Assembly: GCA_033032865.1 (NCBI GenBank)
Contig: JAWHQI010000019.1
Coordinates: forward strand, 11,884,001 to 11,948,000
Source of the DNA: Dactylorhiza incarnata
Lineage: Eukaryota > Streptophyta > Magnoliopsida > Asparagales > Orchidaceae
Length of the DNA stretch: 64,000 nt
Direction: 5' to 3'
Positions within the stretch are counted from its first letter, which is position 1, and each line of letters begins with the position of its first letter. This document shows positions 10,957 through 22,332 of this stretch, one piece after another. A program made the position numbers and the translations under genes. The notes under the pieces are model-generated. The model searched no databases, was not told the DNA's origin, and saw nothing but the letters and a program-made list of their open reading frames with translations.

Positions 10957-10994
10957 AATTTGTTAAGTTAAATCACAAGGGGGTTTTCCCAACA

Positions 10995-11295
10995 GAGTTT
11001 CATTGCACTTGTATTGATTATACGAGTCTAACGCAACTGACGAAAGTCAATTCAGAGTATGTTTGGTAACTATACCAAAACAGCATCGTCGTGACGCGCT
11101 ACGGTACTCAGAATGGTCATTTTCTCGTATTGGTTATATGAAGTTGTATGGACTGATAGAATTCAAATCGGAGTTTTCTAGCACAATATCTGAAAGTCGG
11201 GTTATTTCCTAACTTCTAAGATTTGGGGTGGGAGATTGAGTTACTTTTATTGGGTCTACTAGGGTCTAGTGACCCAATAAAGTCGGGATGTTACA
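10995..11295 (-). repeat. G1 3' LTR, second segment
   Basis: After the right TSD of A (GAGTT, 10995-10999) the 158-bp repeat resumes for about one unit. LTR sequence then runs to GGGATGTTACA at 11295, the LTR terminus (TGTAACATCCC in element orientation), matching the end of the G2 LTR. The next plus-strand bases, on the interior side, include GATTTTCATCCTC, the counterpart of the TTTCGAGGATGAAA-type sequence that precedes the 3' LTR in Tekay-type elements. Confidence 0.85.
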
Positions 11296-13516
11296 ATCCA
11301 ATAAAAAAAGAGGATTTTCATCCTCAAAAATTGCTTAAGGTAGGGGGTTGCATATATGACATACCTGAGAGAAGAGTGTCGGGTATCTTTCTCGGACGAG
11401 AGTTTCCGGTTCCCTTGTGTACTCGTCACGTCCGCAATTTGACTATAGATTTTGACCATCGTGATGGTTTTGCTCCGTAGGTCCTTGACTTTGGAGTCTA
11501 CTATCCTAACCGGCTCTAGCTGAATAGATCTGTCAGATTGTATTGGGGTTAACGGTGTGGAAAGATGTTGATCTGGTTGTCGGAGGACACGTCTTAGTGA
11601 TGAAATGTGAAAGACGTCGTGTAGATTTCCCAATTCTGTGGGCAAAGCTAATCGGTATGCAATAGGGCCAATTCATTCTACAATCTGGTACTGGCCCAAA
11701 TAGCGAGGATCTAGCTTTTTCTGCTTCTACACCCGGGATATTTCGTGCATAGGTTTGATCTTTAGGAACACCATATCTCCCATGCTAAATTCCACCGGCC
11801 GATGACGCGCATCATAATACTTTGCTTGGCGTCTCTACGCTTCCAGCATTCGATCTCGGATTAACCTTATTGTTGATGTGGTATCATCTATGTATGTAAC
11901 CCGCAAAGCTTCCGAGTCCTCATCTTGTGCCCACGATAATGGGGTCTGGCAACGTCTTCCATACAGAGCCTCGTACGGTGCCACTTGCATGGAAATTATT
12001 GTTATATGAAAATTCCACCAGGGGTAACACCTATTCCCAAGGTTCGTTGTGTTCTACTATGCACAGTCGGAGGAGGTCCTTCATCGTCGGATTCATTCTT
12101 TTTGTTTGCACGTCTGTTTGGGGGTAGAAAGCGGTGCTAAAAGCTAATTTGGTCCCCATATAGGCTTGCACCCTCCTCCATTCCTTCGAAGTGAAGCATC
12201 CATCGCGGTCAGATACGATGTACTTGGGCACTCCATGGAATTGGACTACCTATTCTATACAAAGCCTGGCTAGAACATTGACACCGTCGCTTTGTCGGTT
12301 TAGAATAAAACTAGCCACCTTTGTAAGGCGATCCACCACGACCCATATGGAGTCGTTTCCTGCATGAGATCAGGGTAATCCATGGACAAAATCCATAGAG
12401 ATGTCCTCAAACTTCCATTCTGGTATGGACAGGGGTTATAATGAACCTCCTGGGTTGCGACACTCTGCCTTGACCATTTGGCAGGTCTGGCAGTGTGCTA
12501 CATAATCGGTGACGTCCTTTTTCATACCTGGCCAATATAGCATTCTTCGTAAATCTGTATACATTTTTACCACACCTGGGTGAATGGAATATCTTATATG
12601 GTGTGCTTCGTGAAGTATCTCTTCTCGAATCCCTTCAGTGGAGGGGATTAATACACGGTGCTTGTATTGTAGAATACCATCATGCAGGTTATTGTAATCT
12701 TGAATGTCGTCTTGTAGGGTTTGGATGATTGGGCTGCTTCTGGATCGATCGTTTGGGCCTCGCGTATCCTATCCCGAATATCACATTGGATCTCCATCCA
12801 ATATAACTGGGCTTAGTATTCCATAAGATCCCTGCGAGTGATAAGAGTGATGCTTAAGTCTGCCAAGGATTGGATCAAATCCTCTGGTATCACCTCCACC
12901 CAGCTCTTATCTACTAGGGTTGACGACTTAAGGCATCCGCAACTTTGTTGGCTTTTTCAGGGTAGTATTGGAGGGTGAATTCATAATCGCATAGAAATTA
13001 TAACCACCGACGTTGTCGGAGGTTCAGCTCCCTTTGAGTGAAAATGTACTTGAGGCTTTTGTAGTCGGAGAAGATCTCGCATCTCACTCTTTATAGATAA
13101 TCTCTCCAGATTTTTAGTGTGAATACCACAACACCCAATTCTAAGACATGGGTTGCATAGTTAAGCTCGTTAGGCTTCAACTGTCGTGATGCGTAGGCAA
13201 TTACCCTGCCATGCTGCATTAGTACGGCTTCTAATCCCTTCAAAGATGCGTCGGTGTAGATCTAAAATCTTTTGGTTCTCGAGGGGATTGTAAGAATCAG
13301 AGCAGAAGTCAGGCAATTCTTTAATTCGACGAACTTTGTTTCGTATTCGGGCGTCCATCGGAACACAGAATCCTTTTTGGTAAGGGAAGTGAGGGGTAAG
13401 GCAATCTTTGAAAAACCCTCTACAAACTTACGGTAGTACCCGGCGAGTCCAAGGAAGCTTCTGATATCTACCGCTGACTTGAGTGATGGCCAATTTCATA
13501 CTCTCTGTACTTTGGC
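11296..13516 (-). pseudogene. pol: G1 pol: RNase H, integrase and C-terminal region, heavily decayed
   Basis: Gypsy integrase marks are visible in pieces. A zinc-binding remnant lies near 12540-12460 (HCQTCQMVKAECR). Core parts near 12410-12290 include MDFVHGLP and VVVDRLTKVA. The stretch 12231-12031 has SDRDGCFTSKEWRRVQAYMG, and its usual HPQTDGQ motif is changed to YPQTDVQ. At 11645-11500, LHDVFHISSLRR is the typical C-terminal gypsy motif. RNase H between about 13480 and 12700 is so decayed that only context supports it. Multiple stops and frameshifts are present. It encoded DNA integration and RNA-strand removal; it cannot do so now. Confidence 0.75.
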
Positions 13517-14300
13517 CTAGTCCACTGGCACCCCATTCTTTTTGATTGTGTGCCCTAAGAACCCGACTTCCTCCAACCAAAACTCACACTTACTGAATTT
13601 TGTGAAGAGGGAATGTTCTTGTTGTTTGAGTAGTACCATTTGAAGATGCTTGGAATGGTCTGCCTTGCTTTTTGAGTAGATGAGTATATCATCTATGTAG
13701 ACGATTACGAAGTGGTCCAGAAATGGTTCAAATACCTTGTTCATTATTGCCATAAAGGTGGATGGTGCGTTGGTCAGTCTAAAAGGCATCACCATAAACT
13801 CGTAGAGTTTGTATTGATAGCTAAAAGCTGTCTTCGGAATGTCTTCCTCCCATACACGGAGCTGATAATATCCAGACCTTAGGTCCATTTCAGAAGAGAT
13901 AGACGCGCCTTGCAGCTGATCAAACAGCTTGTCTATTCTTGGTAGAGGATAAGTATTTCGGATGGTAAGCTTATTGAGTTCCATATAATCAATGCACAGA
14001 CGTAGTGATCCGTCCTTCTTCTTGACAAATAATACGGGGGCTCCCCAGGGTGAGGTACTTGGATGGACAAAACCTGCATCGATTAGCTCTTGAAGTTGTA
14101 TCCTTAGCTCTGCCAATTCTTTTGGAGCCATTCGGTAAGGCGCTCGTGACACCGGTCGAGCTCCAAGTACCAGCTCGATATAGAAGTCTACCTCTCATTG
14201 CGAGGGCAATCCTGGGAGGGTCTTGGGGAAAACATCTGGAAAGTCTCGAACTTTGGGCAGCTTGGCGAGCACTTGAGTTTTGTCCTCCATTTCGAAGTAA
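13517..14300 (-). pseudogene. pol: G1 pol: reverse transcriptase domain
   Basis: This is the best preserved part of G1. An open stretch of 211 codons begins with [20 protein letters not shown], goes through [20 protein letters not shown] and [15 protein letters not shown], has the catalytic [13 protein letters not shown] (two Asp kept), and ends with the thumb landmark [19 protein letters not shown]. Upstream, protease-RT linker residues (about 14300-14150) include FPDVFP and a stop. The motif set is that of Ty3/gypsy chromoviruses. The frame closes at 13517 by a stop where the RNase H part should follow. Confidence 0.88.
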
Positions 14301-14434
14301 ATAAGGTACATTTCGTCCTTTCGTCGGATTGACTTGACGATTTGTGCGGATGTCAGAATTATGCGAGTGACGGACGGTATACCTGTTAATGTGATAGACT
14401 GCCCATTCGGGTTTTGGAGATTGATCTCTCTGGT

Positions 14435-14735
14435 CTAGCAATTTATTTGGGCCTTGTGCTCGGCCAGCAAGTCCATCCCTAAGATGATGTAGAACCCGGT
14501 TATTGCCAGAATAGTTGCATAGATCTCAAACTCTATGCCTACCAACATAGCCTGGAAAGAGCATTTTTCAGGGGATGTCATATCTGATATGTCTAGGAGT
14601 CGAATCCATATTGACATTCTGGATGATCAGATGGTGTTTTCCTTGGTTGCGATGAAATCCCGGGAGACAAAGGAATGTGTGGCTCTGGTATCAAATAATG
14701 TTAAACCGGGGTGTCCTTCTACCAAAAGTAGACCT
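14435..14735 (-). pseudogene. pol: G1 pol: aspartic protease remnant
   Basis: The active-site region reads DTRATHSF (near 14690) instead of the family DTGATHSF, so the glycine after D-T is lost. A stop follows in the same frame around 14630. The C-terminal half (14617-14435) ends with YIILGMDLLAEHKAQINC, the hydrophobic-Gly motif that normally precedes RT. It matured the polyprotein in the live element; it is inactive here. Confidence 0.75.
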
Positions 14736-16081
14736 TGTAACACACACATATATATACTATGATCACAACACTTTAAAGATATACAGATGGGCTACATATA
14801 TGTCTAACAACTATATCACATGTTCCCTACTACATAACATCATCAATATATATCATCACCGATGCTGGAAATATATACCTATGATTACGTCTGGTGTAGG
14901 TCCCTGCTGCAGTTCTAGTGCATAATCCTCAAGTGGTGCTACTCTGCCTTGCCTGGGCCGGTCCCTCCTTCATGCAGGTCATCCTCTGCGGCCTCCTCAT
15001 CCTCGACCCCTCTCAGCTGCTCCCTGTACTTCCACTAAACCTGGCCTCCCTATGGCCCGGGGGCAGATGGCACTAATATGTCAGGGCTGATGGCAAAGGA
15101 AATAGTTCCTTGTAAAGGGGACATCTCATCGTGTTGCTGGTGCGAGATGGGGTGTTGGAGCTAGTCGGGGTGCTGGGAGTGGTGGTGTTTGTCGAGGCTG
15201 AGGTGCCTGCATGTAGGGCTGGTGGCAATGACACTGCCTCCTATCTCGGTCCTGTCATCGGGGAGCAACCCCTCTTTCTCGTCTTTAGCCCTGGGGGGCC
15301 TCTAATTGTCCTCTACGCTACTGGGCCACCATCCTCTGGTCCATCTCTAACGTGGCGGCATGTGTAGCAATCGTGTGGAGGGTCGTCTGAAAGATCATGA
15401 TCAGGGCCTATCGCAGGTCGTCGCGTAATCCTCGGTAAAACTTGGCGGCTCTATCTCTGTCCATAGTGGCTAGTGTCCCCGCAAAGAAGGCAAGGTGAAT
15501 GAACTCACGCTAGTACTTTGGTACAGTCCTCTCTCCCTGTCGGATGTGAAGGAATCGCCCCTTAAGTGCGACTCGATCAACGTCAGAGATGAAGTGCTCC
15601 GGGAAAGCACCAGAAAACTCTCCCTAGAGAATAATACTAAGTGGTCGCCCTCTGATTGTGGAGCGGCTAGCTTCCCTCCACCATTCTCGAGCATAACCTT
15701 CCAGTAATGTCACTACTAGGGATATTGCAGCAATATCGGGGCACATCATACCCATCAGTAATTCCTCGACCCTCTCTACCCATTCTTTCGCCTGCATGGC
15801 GGGCTCAGTTCCTCCGAAGATAGGGCGCTTAGCCCCCGGGAGGTCGTCAGATGGTCCATGGGCATGATAAGCTGTTGAGGTGGCTGTGCGATAGTAGTCT
15901 GGAAGGTGGTAAGCAGTGCTGCCAATGTCTGCCCTAGGTCGGTCTCGGTAAACAGAACTGTAGGTAAAGTAACTGTGTTTGGTGGTGGAGTAGTAGGGTG
16001 GTACTGGTCTCTAAAGGATGATCTCCCATTACTGGACTCCAGTATCTGGAGAAGTAATAGGAAAAGGTCAGCAATTTGCAA
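14736..16081 (-). pseudogene. gag: G1 gag, decayed
   Basis: The beginning at about 16081-15930 contains LGQTLAALLTTFQ, the counterpart of MGQTLTAILETF in the G2 gag. Farther on, the minus strand reads an EWVERVEELL-like region (about 15780), a GRFLHIRQGERTVPKY-like region (about 15520) and AAKFYRGLRDDLR (about 15430), all matching the G2 capsid region. Frameshifts and stops occur throughout, and the zinc knuckle and C-terminal part (about 15400-14740) are only weakly recognisable. It is the capsid/nucleocapsid gene, not functional. Confidence 0.7.
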
Positions 16082-16276
16082 AAATAAGGGGGATTTGCAA
16101 AAAGGCTGACTGAAGCAGAAAAGAAGTGTGTGTGGGTGTGCTATTGTGCAGTCTAGAATCCATAAACTTTTATCCTAAGGGTCCACCAAGCTTTCATTGT
16201 GTGGTTCGTCCCAAACCAAGAGGCGGAACATGGGAAGGATGGATCTGAAGACTATCCCACATGGACGGATCATGAA

Positions 16277-16290
16277 TGCTCTAATCCATT
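16277..16290 (-). other. Degenerate primer binding site of G1
   Basis: The plus strand reads GCTCTAATCCATT directly before TGTAAGC at 16291. The intact G2 counterpart is GCTCTGATACCACT directly before TGTAAGA. The alignment shows a mutated Met-tRNA PBS and sets the G1 5' LTR start. Confidence 0.6.
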
Positions 16291-16296
16291 TGTAAG

Positions 16297-16495
16297 CCCC
16301 CCCCCCCCCCCCCCCCCCACACACACACACAATAAACCTGTGTAAGTAGAGGAGGGTCTTACTTCCCAAGACGACCATCATATGCTTTCTGAGGGGTAAT
16401 AACCCACTGCATAGAATGATCTCCTTGTCGGGCAAGGGAATCATTACATCACATCAGATCACAGTGCGGAAGTAATCATAAAGGGAACCAACCAG

Positions 16496-16551
<56 letters not shown>
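16297..16551. repeat. Homopolymer and dinucleotide repeats in the G1 5' LTR
   Basis: There are 22 C at 16297-16318 followed by an AC run to about 16331, and at about 16494-16551 a CA run followed by a long TA run. These are ordinary microsatellites; their lengths may be assembly-sensitive. Confidence 0.9.
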
Positions 16552-16552
<1 letters not shown>

Positions 16553-17680
16553 CAAAAGGTCGTAGCCAGTTGTTTACACAAGTGGCCTTGTGGGCTAAGG
16601 GTAACTACTATAACCATTCATTCCTTACATAGTCCTATAATCTAGGACTCACATCTCGAAAGATGGGGAGTGAGGCTGGTGTATCTGCTCGGGTGGCCTT
16701 TAAAACTGGTACACTATCACACAATGTGGGGGCTTCGCGCTGTCCCATCTCCTGTGAATGGTTATCAATATAACCGTCAGTCACAGATCTAAGTGGAAAC
16801 AAGTCTCCTCCCTGGATCCATATCCTGGGGACGAGCTTAAGCACCCAACAATATGTAAATAGCCGAAACAAAGAGGGTTAGTCGTAAATAAATGAATTAG
16901 AAGCAATAGTAATATCCATAGTTATTATAAAGAGTTGTGCAACTAGTAGTCGTAATATTAACATATCGCAGGTGTTCAAAACCTATTTACAAACCCTGCG
17001 TCGACATATTATGGACCACTTATTTTTCAGTAGGGTAGTGAACCCCGCAGGCCTCACCGATGTGGCCGTCGAACACAGTAACCAGTCCTGCCACTTCTGG
17101 GTGTGGTCGTGTCGCACGATCCAGGACCTACTGTACAACTCAGTGTACTCCTTGGATGTGAAGGACATCCGGTGATTTCTGAATTTTAGGCCGACTAGTG
17201 GAGGCAATCCAATGGGTATAAAAAATAGCGGCCACCCGCGACACACATATCCATGTCCCCATGAGTCATCAACCCTCCCGCACTGCTACGAACGGTCTGC
17301 GGGCAAGACCGACCTGCCACTTTTACCACAAGCATTTCACAAATGGTTTAATTAATTAAAGGTACAATTTAGGTTGTTACGGCCTTCTTAAATCAACGGG
17401 CTGCTCAACTTTTAGCCGTGAGGCGCAATGGGCATGATGGCACGTTATTTGGGGCTAACCCTGGAGGAAATACTCACTCTTGGTTATCCCCAACTAACAC
17501 TCTACCGTAAAATCTACCACAAGTCGGGCGGGACCAGGTTTAGAAATGCAGGAGTAGTAGATTGCAATAATTGGGTGTGGCAAAGAAAAGTGCTGCAAAA
17601 TAAGCTACAGAAATGAAGTACTGAATTGTAAAGGTACTGAACTGCGCGAACTGAAATAAAGTGCTGAAATAATCTGGATC

Positions 17681-17860
17681 AGTACGAGACTGGAGTAGTA
17701 CTGAAAAGAAACTGAACGGAAAGTACTGAAATTGAAATACTGAAAGGAACGGGACCAGTATGAGACTGGAGTAGTATTGAAAAGAAACTGAACGGAAAGT
17801 ACTGAAATTGAAATACTGAAAGGAATGGGAGCAGTATGAGACTGGAGTAAAGGAAAGTGC
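17681..17860. repeat. 76-bp tandem repeat in the G1 5' LTR
   Basis: AGTAYGAGACTGGAGTAG starts at 17681, 17757 and 17833 (two full units and a partial one), with AAGTACTGAAATTGAAATAC in each full unit. It gives rise to short repetitive open frames on the minus strand that I do not regard as genes. Confidence 0.85.
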
Positions 17861-18332
17861 AATAAAATAAAATAAAAAGCTAGTAGTCATTCACTCCTTA
17901 TTTAGGAGGCTTCGGTTCCATCTCCGTTCATAGGAGGGAAGTTCTGCTCTATCTCCGTTCATAGGAGTTTCTTCTAAAGTCTGCCATCTATTAAAATCCG
18001 ACCATAGATTAATTGCCCATTTTGAACATGGCTTAAGTGGACTCGAGGAATATTATTATGTGTTCATAAATTTCTCCAAAAATGAGACAACTTCCAATGT
18101 CCGAGAATCCTTCTAAACGCAGCTCGACGATTCGTACAATCTTCGCATTTCTTCGAGCTTAATATTTTGCCTCTATAAATTGGGTCATCTTTTGATTCGT
18201 AAAACGATTCCTAGATAATATTGTGATCGCGTATCTCGATCCGTTTGCCCAATTATTGCACGATTACAATTGTTAAAGCGCGACTCTTTTATTTCGAGAA
18301 TATGGGAATTACAACAATTTTCATCCAAATGG

Positions 18333-18617
18333 CCCCAAATTTTAATAGTACATCCAAGAGGTCCTATTAGGGGTCTAGAAATTTTTCCAAAATTTTCCGA
18401 CTTCTTTGAGACATTTATTTTGACCAAACAAATCTTATTTAAGCCTTTAAAAATATCAAATCATTTTATAAAATCCCCAAATTTTAATGGTATATCGAAG
18501 AGGTCTTATTATAAGTCAAGAAATTTTTCCAAAATTTTCCAAGCTCTTTAAGACATTTGTTTTGGCCAAACAAACCTTACATAGGCCTATAAAATTACCA
18601 AATCAACTTATAAAAAT
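18333..18617. repeat. About 143-bp tandem repeat in the G1 5' LTR
   Basis: CCCCAAATTTTAATRGTA starts at about 18333 and 18475, with GAAATTTTTCCAAAATTTTCC and TTTGACCAAACAAA-like blocks in both units and a partial third start near 18618. Two diverged units. Confidence 0.75.
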
Positions 18618-19364
18618 CCCAAACTAATTGTGGAGGTAGCCCTCATGATAGGGAACATTTTTCATGTTCAAACATTTTCCCCTAGAAGGCTATATTTTTC
18701 TCAAAAAAATTAGAAGCTGATTATGGTAGGGTTGGGGTGCGGGTTGACATCTCCCTAGCGCTAGGAGGACGCCACCCACTCGCTAGTATTCTGCCCCCAC
18801 AGCGGATCTAGGGTCGATCCGATGTGGGGCGCGAATGCTGAGGTGGGCGGGAATTAAGGATCCGCCGTCGTCCGATATCATCACAGAGATCGGACGGCAG
18901 CTGCAGCTCCCCAGCATGTAGAGGGTGGCAGCCCCTGCCACCACCGTCCAGCAGCCGCCCTCCGCCAGTGCCTCCCCCAGTCGACTCGTCGGGGACCGGC
19001 AAACTATTTGGCAGTGTTCCGGCGGCCTGTCGTCGTCGGCCACCGCCGGATTTCTCCAATCCAAGCGGCGGGTGGTGCGGCCTGCATGCATCGTTCCAAT
19101 TGGTGACGCGCTGCCCCACCTTCTCCAGTGGCCACTCGACTTGTTATTTATAGGGTGTCTACTTTATCACCTAGAGGGGGGTGAATAGGTTTTTCAAATT
19201 ATGTTATCCCCTTTTCGGTGTTCTTGATTTCTGGTTGTTAGATCTGTAAAGTAAAGAGCAAACCACAGAAAGCACACAAAAGATCTATAGAGGTTCCTCA
19301 AGACCAGGTGTCTTGAGTAGTCCTCTGTCCCTCTGCGCCTACCCAGCAGTGTGCTAGGATCGGC

Positions 19365-19655
19365 AAACTCCGCCAAATCTTCAGGCCCTCAAGCCTTAAA
19401 ACACGGACCCGCAAGTCCCAACAGCCTAGGCCCGCAAACCCCTACTGCCCCCGAGCCCGCAAGCTCGACACTTAGGCCCCCAAGCCCTACAATATAGACC
19501 TGCAAGTCCCAACAGCCTAGGCCTACAAGCCCCTACTTCCCCCGAGCCCGCAAGCTCGACAAATCGCACCCGCAAGTGCACTGCCCTGGCCCTCAAGCCT
19601 CACAGCTCTCCAGCCCTCAAGCTAGACGGTTTGGCCCGCAAGCCTTACAATAAAT
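19365..19655. repeat. CCGCAAG phrase repeats in the B 3' LTR
   Basis: Short phrases such as GGCCCGCAAGCC, CCCTCAAGCC and CCCGAGCCCGCAAGCTCGAC recur about every 20-60 bp. The block sits next to the conserved GGTTCCTC...AGTCCTC module, where A has its 32-bp minisatellite. The second LTR has the same block at about 60690-60960. Confidence 0.75.
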
Positions 19656-20036
19656 TACAGTAAAAGAAACTGTTACTTTTGCCTGATGGTGATTAGCGAC
19701 TTCATCCTGATGAAGATTGGCTTTTTAAGGTTGAGGAAGATGCTTTTTGATCTGGAGATTCAGCACTGGATCTTCTTCAGCCTTCACTACTTTTTGCCTG
19801 GTGTTGATCGGCTACTTTTTCAGTCGATGATGATGACTGATTCTTCAGAGAGCACTTGATGCTTGCTCTCTACTTGATCTTCTTCTTCTCCGCCGAGAAT
19901 ACTGTTGTATTAAAGTGTAGCGGCGGGATTCTTTCTTTTTCTTTCTTTCTTGCGCCGCTTGTACTGTTCGATTCGCTATATGCGCAAGTTCTTTGTTACT
20001 GATCGATTGATACCATGTTAGGGCAACCTCTTATCT

Positions 20037-20044
20037 CTTTTATA
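20037..20044 (-). promoter_or_regulatory. Candidate TATA box of the B 3' LTR
   Basis: The minus strand reads CTTATAAAAGAGA; the same octamer is kept in the 5' LTR at 61348-61355. It lies between the CGACGA array (upstream in element orientation) and the phrase repeats (downstream), as expected for a U3 promoter. Confidence 0.6.
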
Positions 20045-21206
20045 AGACTGCGAGGTCCCCAACGGTCTTCTGAAAAGGTGCCTTAAGTGTTAGACGCTCC
20101 TTTCCTTAAGGGCAAGCACAGATTAGACAATCAGGCGGCGACATTGAATGCTGACAGCGCGTCCGCAACATTTGAATCTGTCTCGACGATATTTCCATTA
20201 TTACCGTGACATGGAAACTATCTCGACGACAGAACTTTGTCGATCCCTTTGACCTTGGAAGATCTTCAACTCTTCTTGCTTCTGCTTTTGAAGCAGGTAT
20301 ATCGACGATACGAGACATACTGGCTATTCTGCATATACGACGATATGCTTTCTTTGACTGTGTCGTTGAGATCTTCTATCTTGCTGTCTGTCGTCATAAT
20401 CATCTTGTTCTCTCGACGAAATGAGTGATGTTATGTCGACGCTTCAGCAGCTGCTAGTCTTCAGCTTGTCTTTCTTCAGACGACATGCCTTCTTTTAGTC
20501 TTCTCGACGATGTTTGTTCTTTCTTGACGACAAGGCCACTTTGGTGAAGTCTACGACACTGCGTCTTCTCTGCGTTCGACGATCTTGCTGAGTCTCAGCG
20601 GTCGACGATATTTCTTCTGAGTTTGACGATCTTCCTTCTGAGTTAGACGATCTTCCTTCTGAGTTCGACGATCTTGCTTCTGCGTTCGACGAACGCTCTC
20701 TGCGTTCGACGAACACGCCCTTTGTGCCTTCTCAACGGCTCCTTCTCTGGTCTCGTCTCAGCGGTCGACGAACTGAGTTCTGAGTTTGACGAACGGCTCT
20801 CTGCGTTCGACAAACATGCCATTCTTTCCAATCTACATGCTGCTCCTTTCCCGTCTCAGCGGATTCCCTGAGACAGCGATCTCGTCCCAGCGGATTCTTG
20901 GCTATCTGCAGCTCAGCTTGCTTATAATCTTTCTCAGCGGGTCCTGTTCTGGTCTCGTCGGTTCCGCTGAGACAGTGGGATCATCTCAGCGGTTTTGACC
21001 CTTCGTCTCAGCAGTTCTGATGGGACAATTCTTCATCTCCTTGTAGATGAATTCTCCTCATCCAATGGCATGTTTGGCCCTTCCTTTTGATTCACCTATG
21101 CCTGTATGTCCTACACAAGTGTAGCTTTATCAAATACAATATGTCCTTAGCATTGTGAGTGATGCCTCTTCAAATCAACGTAATATTGAGGGCAATATTC
21201 ACAACA

Positions 21207-22022
21207 ATCTCCCCCTATTTGAATAAGGCAGAACATTCCCAATGCTAAGGTACATGGCCAACAAGCAAAAACATATCACAATAATGATCTATATAGCATG
21301 GGCCCTAACACCCTAAGCATTGGCCCTATCTCCCCCTTTCTGGTTTCTTCAACTTTTTATCCCTCTATGGATTGGGAGGCAACATTTATAGATCCCTTTG
21401 GATCAACTTATAGGTCAACCTATACACTCTTAGCATTTGCCATCTCCCCCTCAACCTGAGCAGGGATTTTGCTCCCCCTTGATTTGATGTCTCTTCTTTT
21501 GTAGCTCCCCCTACCTCTTTGCTACCCCTACCTTTTAGGTCTTTTTGAGAGCATCTTGTGTGCAACATGTTGATGCCATTTTGAGCCTCTCTTTCCCTTA
21601 GGTAGCAAGCTCCCCCTTGATCAGTCATAATTTAACCAGATTTTTGATTCTGCTTCTTATTGGCCCAAGAGATCAGTCTTCCATCAAGGAATTGACATGT
21701 CCCTGAGGTACACTTCCTGTCTTCCTTGCATCCTGCATTTCCTGCAACTGATGTCTAGCTTAGACATGTGTGTAATTATATGATATTTCTAGCTAGGCAC
21801 ATATTGTGCAAGGCACGTTATCAGTTTTTAGCAAGTAAAGACTAAATATCGCAGTAATTCCATGTCTAAGGATTCCAAATATGCCAAGGATAGCATGCAA
21901 TATTCACACTGGCATATGCCTTATAAGTATTTAATAATTGTTCACATATAAGACTAGCCATATGACTGGACTAATTTAACGCAGTATTAACTTTTAGACA
22001 TCGATTTAAATAGGATGTCTTC
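21207..22022 (-). other. B 3' untranslated part with six polypurine tracts
   Basis: The PPT AGGGGGAGAT adjoins the 3' LTR (core 21209-21216). Further AGGGGGAG copies are at 21330-21337, 21444-21451, 21472-21479, 21505-21512 and 21610-21617. The remainder to the end of the accessory ORF is AT-rich without a convincing open frame. Confidence 0.8.
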
Positions 22023-22327
22023 TTAGGGCCTGCTGGAGCTTGCTTCCTTCGCTTCTTTCTTCATCTTTCGACTGTAGAAGTTCCTCGGCTTTGGGATTTT
22101 CTTTGGAGGAGGAGGAGGACCGTGGGGAAAGGCCATCTTGTGTCGTGTTCTTTCTTCCAGCTCTTTAACATGGCGGTTCCATTCAATAGAGGAGTACACT
22201 CTTTCATGGTCAACCTGACCATGTTTGAATGCTATCCATGATTCAGTGATGATTTCCTTTGAGCGAGGACTCCACCTGCTATATTCTGGGTCCTGCTTGA
22301 CCTCACTTATTCTTTCCTCCCTGTACT
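22023..22327 (-). pseudogene. Accessory ORF of Sirevirus B, C-terminal part
   Basis: This is the end of an open frame that starts at 58291 and is cut by G2 at codon level. Removing G2 and one TSD copy leaves the frame continuous with no stop. This part is charged, with landmarks WSPRSKEIITESWIAF and a proline run followed by a Lys-rich tail, and ends in TAA at 22023-22025. Its last ~40 residues look basic, compatible with nucleic-acid binding, but no family is recognised. Confidence 0.65.
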
Positions 22328-22332
22328 CTTCG

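Larger units (their letters stand above)
1443..10994 (-). mobile_element. Sirevirus A: non-autonomous Ty1/copia element with gag and accessory ORF but no pol
   Basis: The termini TGAAAGTGCAC...CCCAACA are flanked by TSD GAGTT (1438-1442 and 10995-10999). Minus orientation is shown by a Met-tRNA type PBS next to the right LTR and a polypurine tract next to the left LTR. The interior (3141-7917, about 4.8 kb) carries a gag with UBN2-type features and a zinc knuckle, then an accessory ORF starting MAPPK. No integrase, RT or RNase H motif is visible. Repeated AGGGGGAG tracts upstream of the 3' LTR are a Sirevirus hallmark. The right LTR is interrupted by solo LTR F. Confidence 0.88.
7918..10994 (-). 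repeat. Sirevirus A 5' LTR, interrupted by solo LTR F
   Basis: It starts TGAAAGTGCACAATG and matches the left LTR up to 9636. It is then split by F (9637-10956) and resumes at 10962-10994, ending TTTTCCCAACA. Without the insertion it is about 1.75 kb. It contains the 32-bp minisatellite at 8235-8394 and the TCGACG array at 9070-9485. It has no gene. Confidence 0.9.
16291..19141 (-). repeat. G1 5' LTR, first segment
   Basis: It begins TGTAAGCCCCC at 16291 and runs to the left TSD of element B (CGACT, 19137-19141). It contains a 22-C homopolymer (16297-16318), an AC/TA microsatellite, a 76-bp tandem repeat (17681-17860) and a roughly 143-bp repeat (18333-18617). Parts such as the GACCACTT... 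and TCGAACACAG... stretches near 17010-17330 resemble the same zone of the G2 LTR. The GC-rich part 18720-19141 continues at 62496 on the other side of B. No gene. Confidence 0.8.
19142..21206 (-). repeat. Sirevirus B 3' LTR
   Basis: This 2,065-bp LTR starts TGTTATTTATAGGGTG and ends AATATTCACAACA on the plus strand. Landmarks are CCTAGAGGGGGGTGAATAGG near the start, phrase repeats (19365-19655), a minus-strand TATA box (20037-20044), a TTCGACGA/TCTCGACGA-rich zone (20180-20830), and CTCAGCGG repeats (20860-21010). It matches 60454-62495. Short open frames within it are by-products of the repeats. Confidence 0.9.

Noticed and set aside
13989..14441. 150-codon open frame on the minus strand over the G1 protease-RT linker
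   Set aside because: It is an out-of-phase shadow; the correct phase there gives FPDVFP and APYRMAP landmarks.
17540..17890. Phe/Ser/Tyr-rich open frames at 17540-17890 as membrane proteins
   Set aside because: They are produced by the 76-bp tandem repeat in the G1 LTR.
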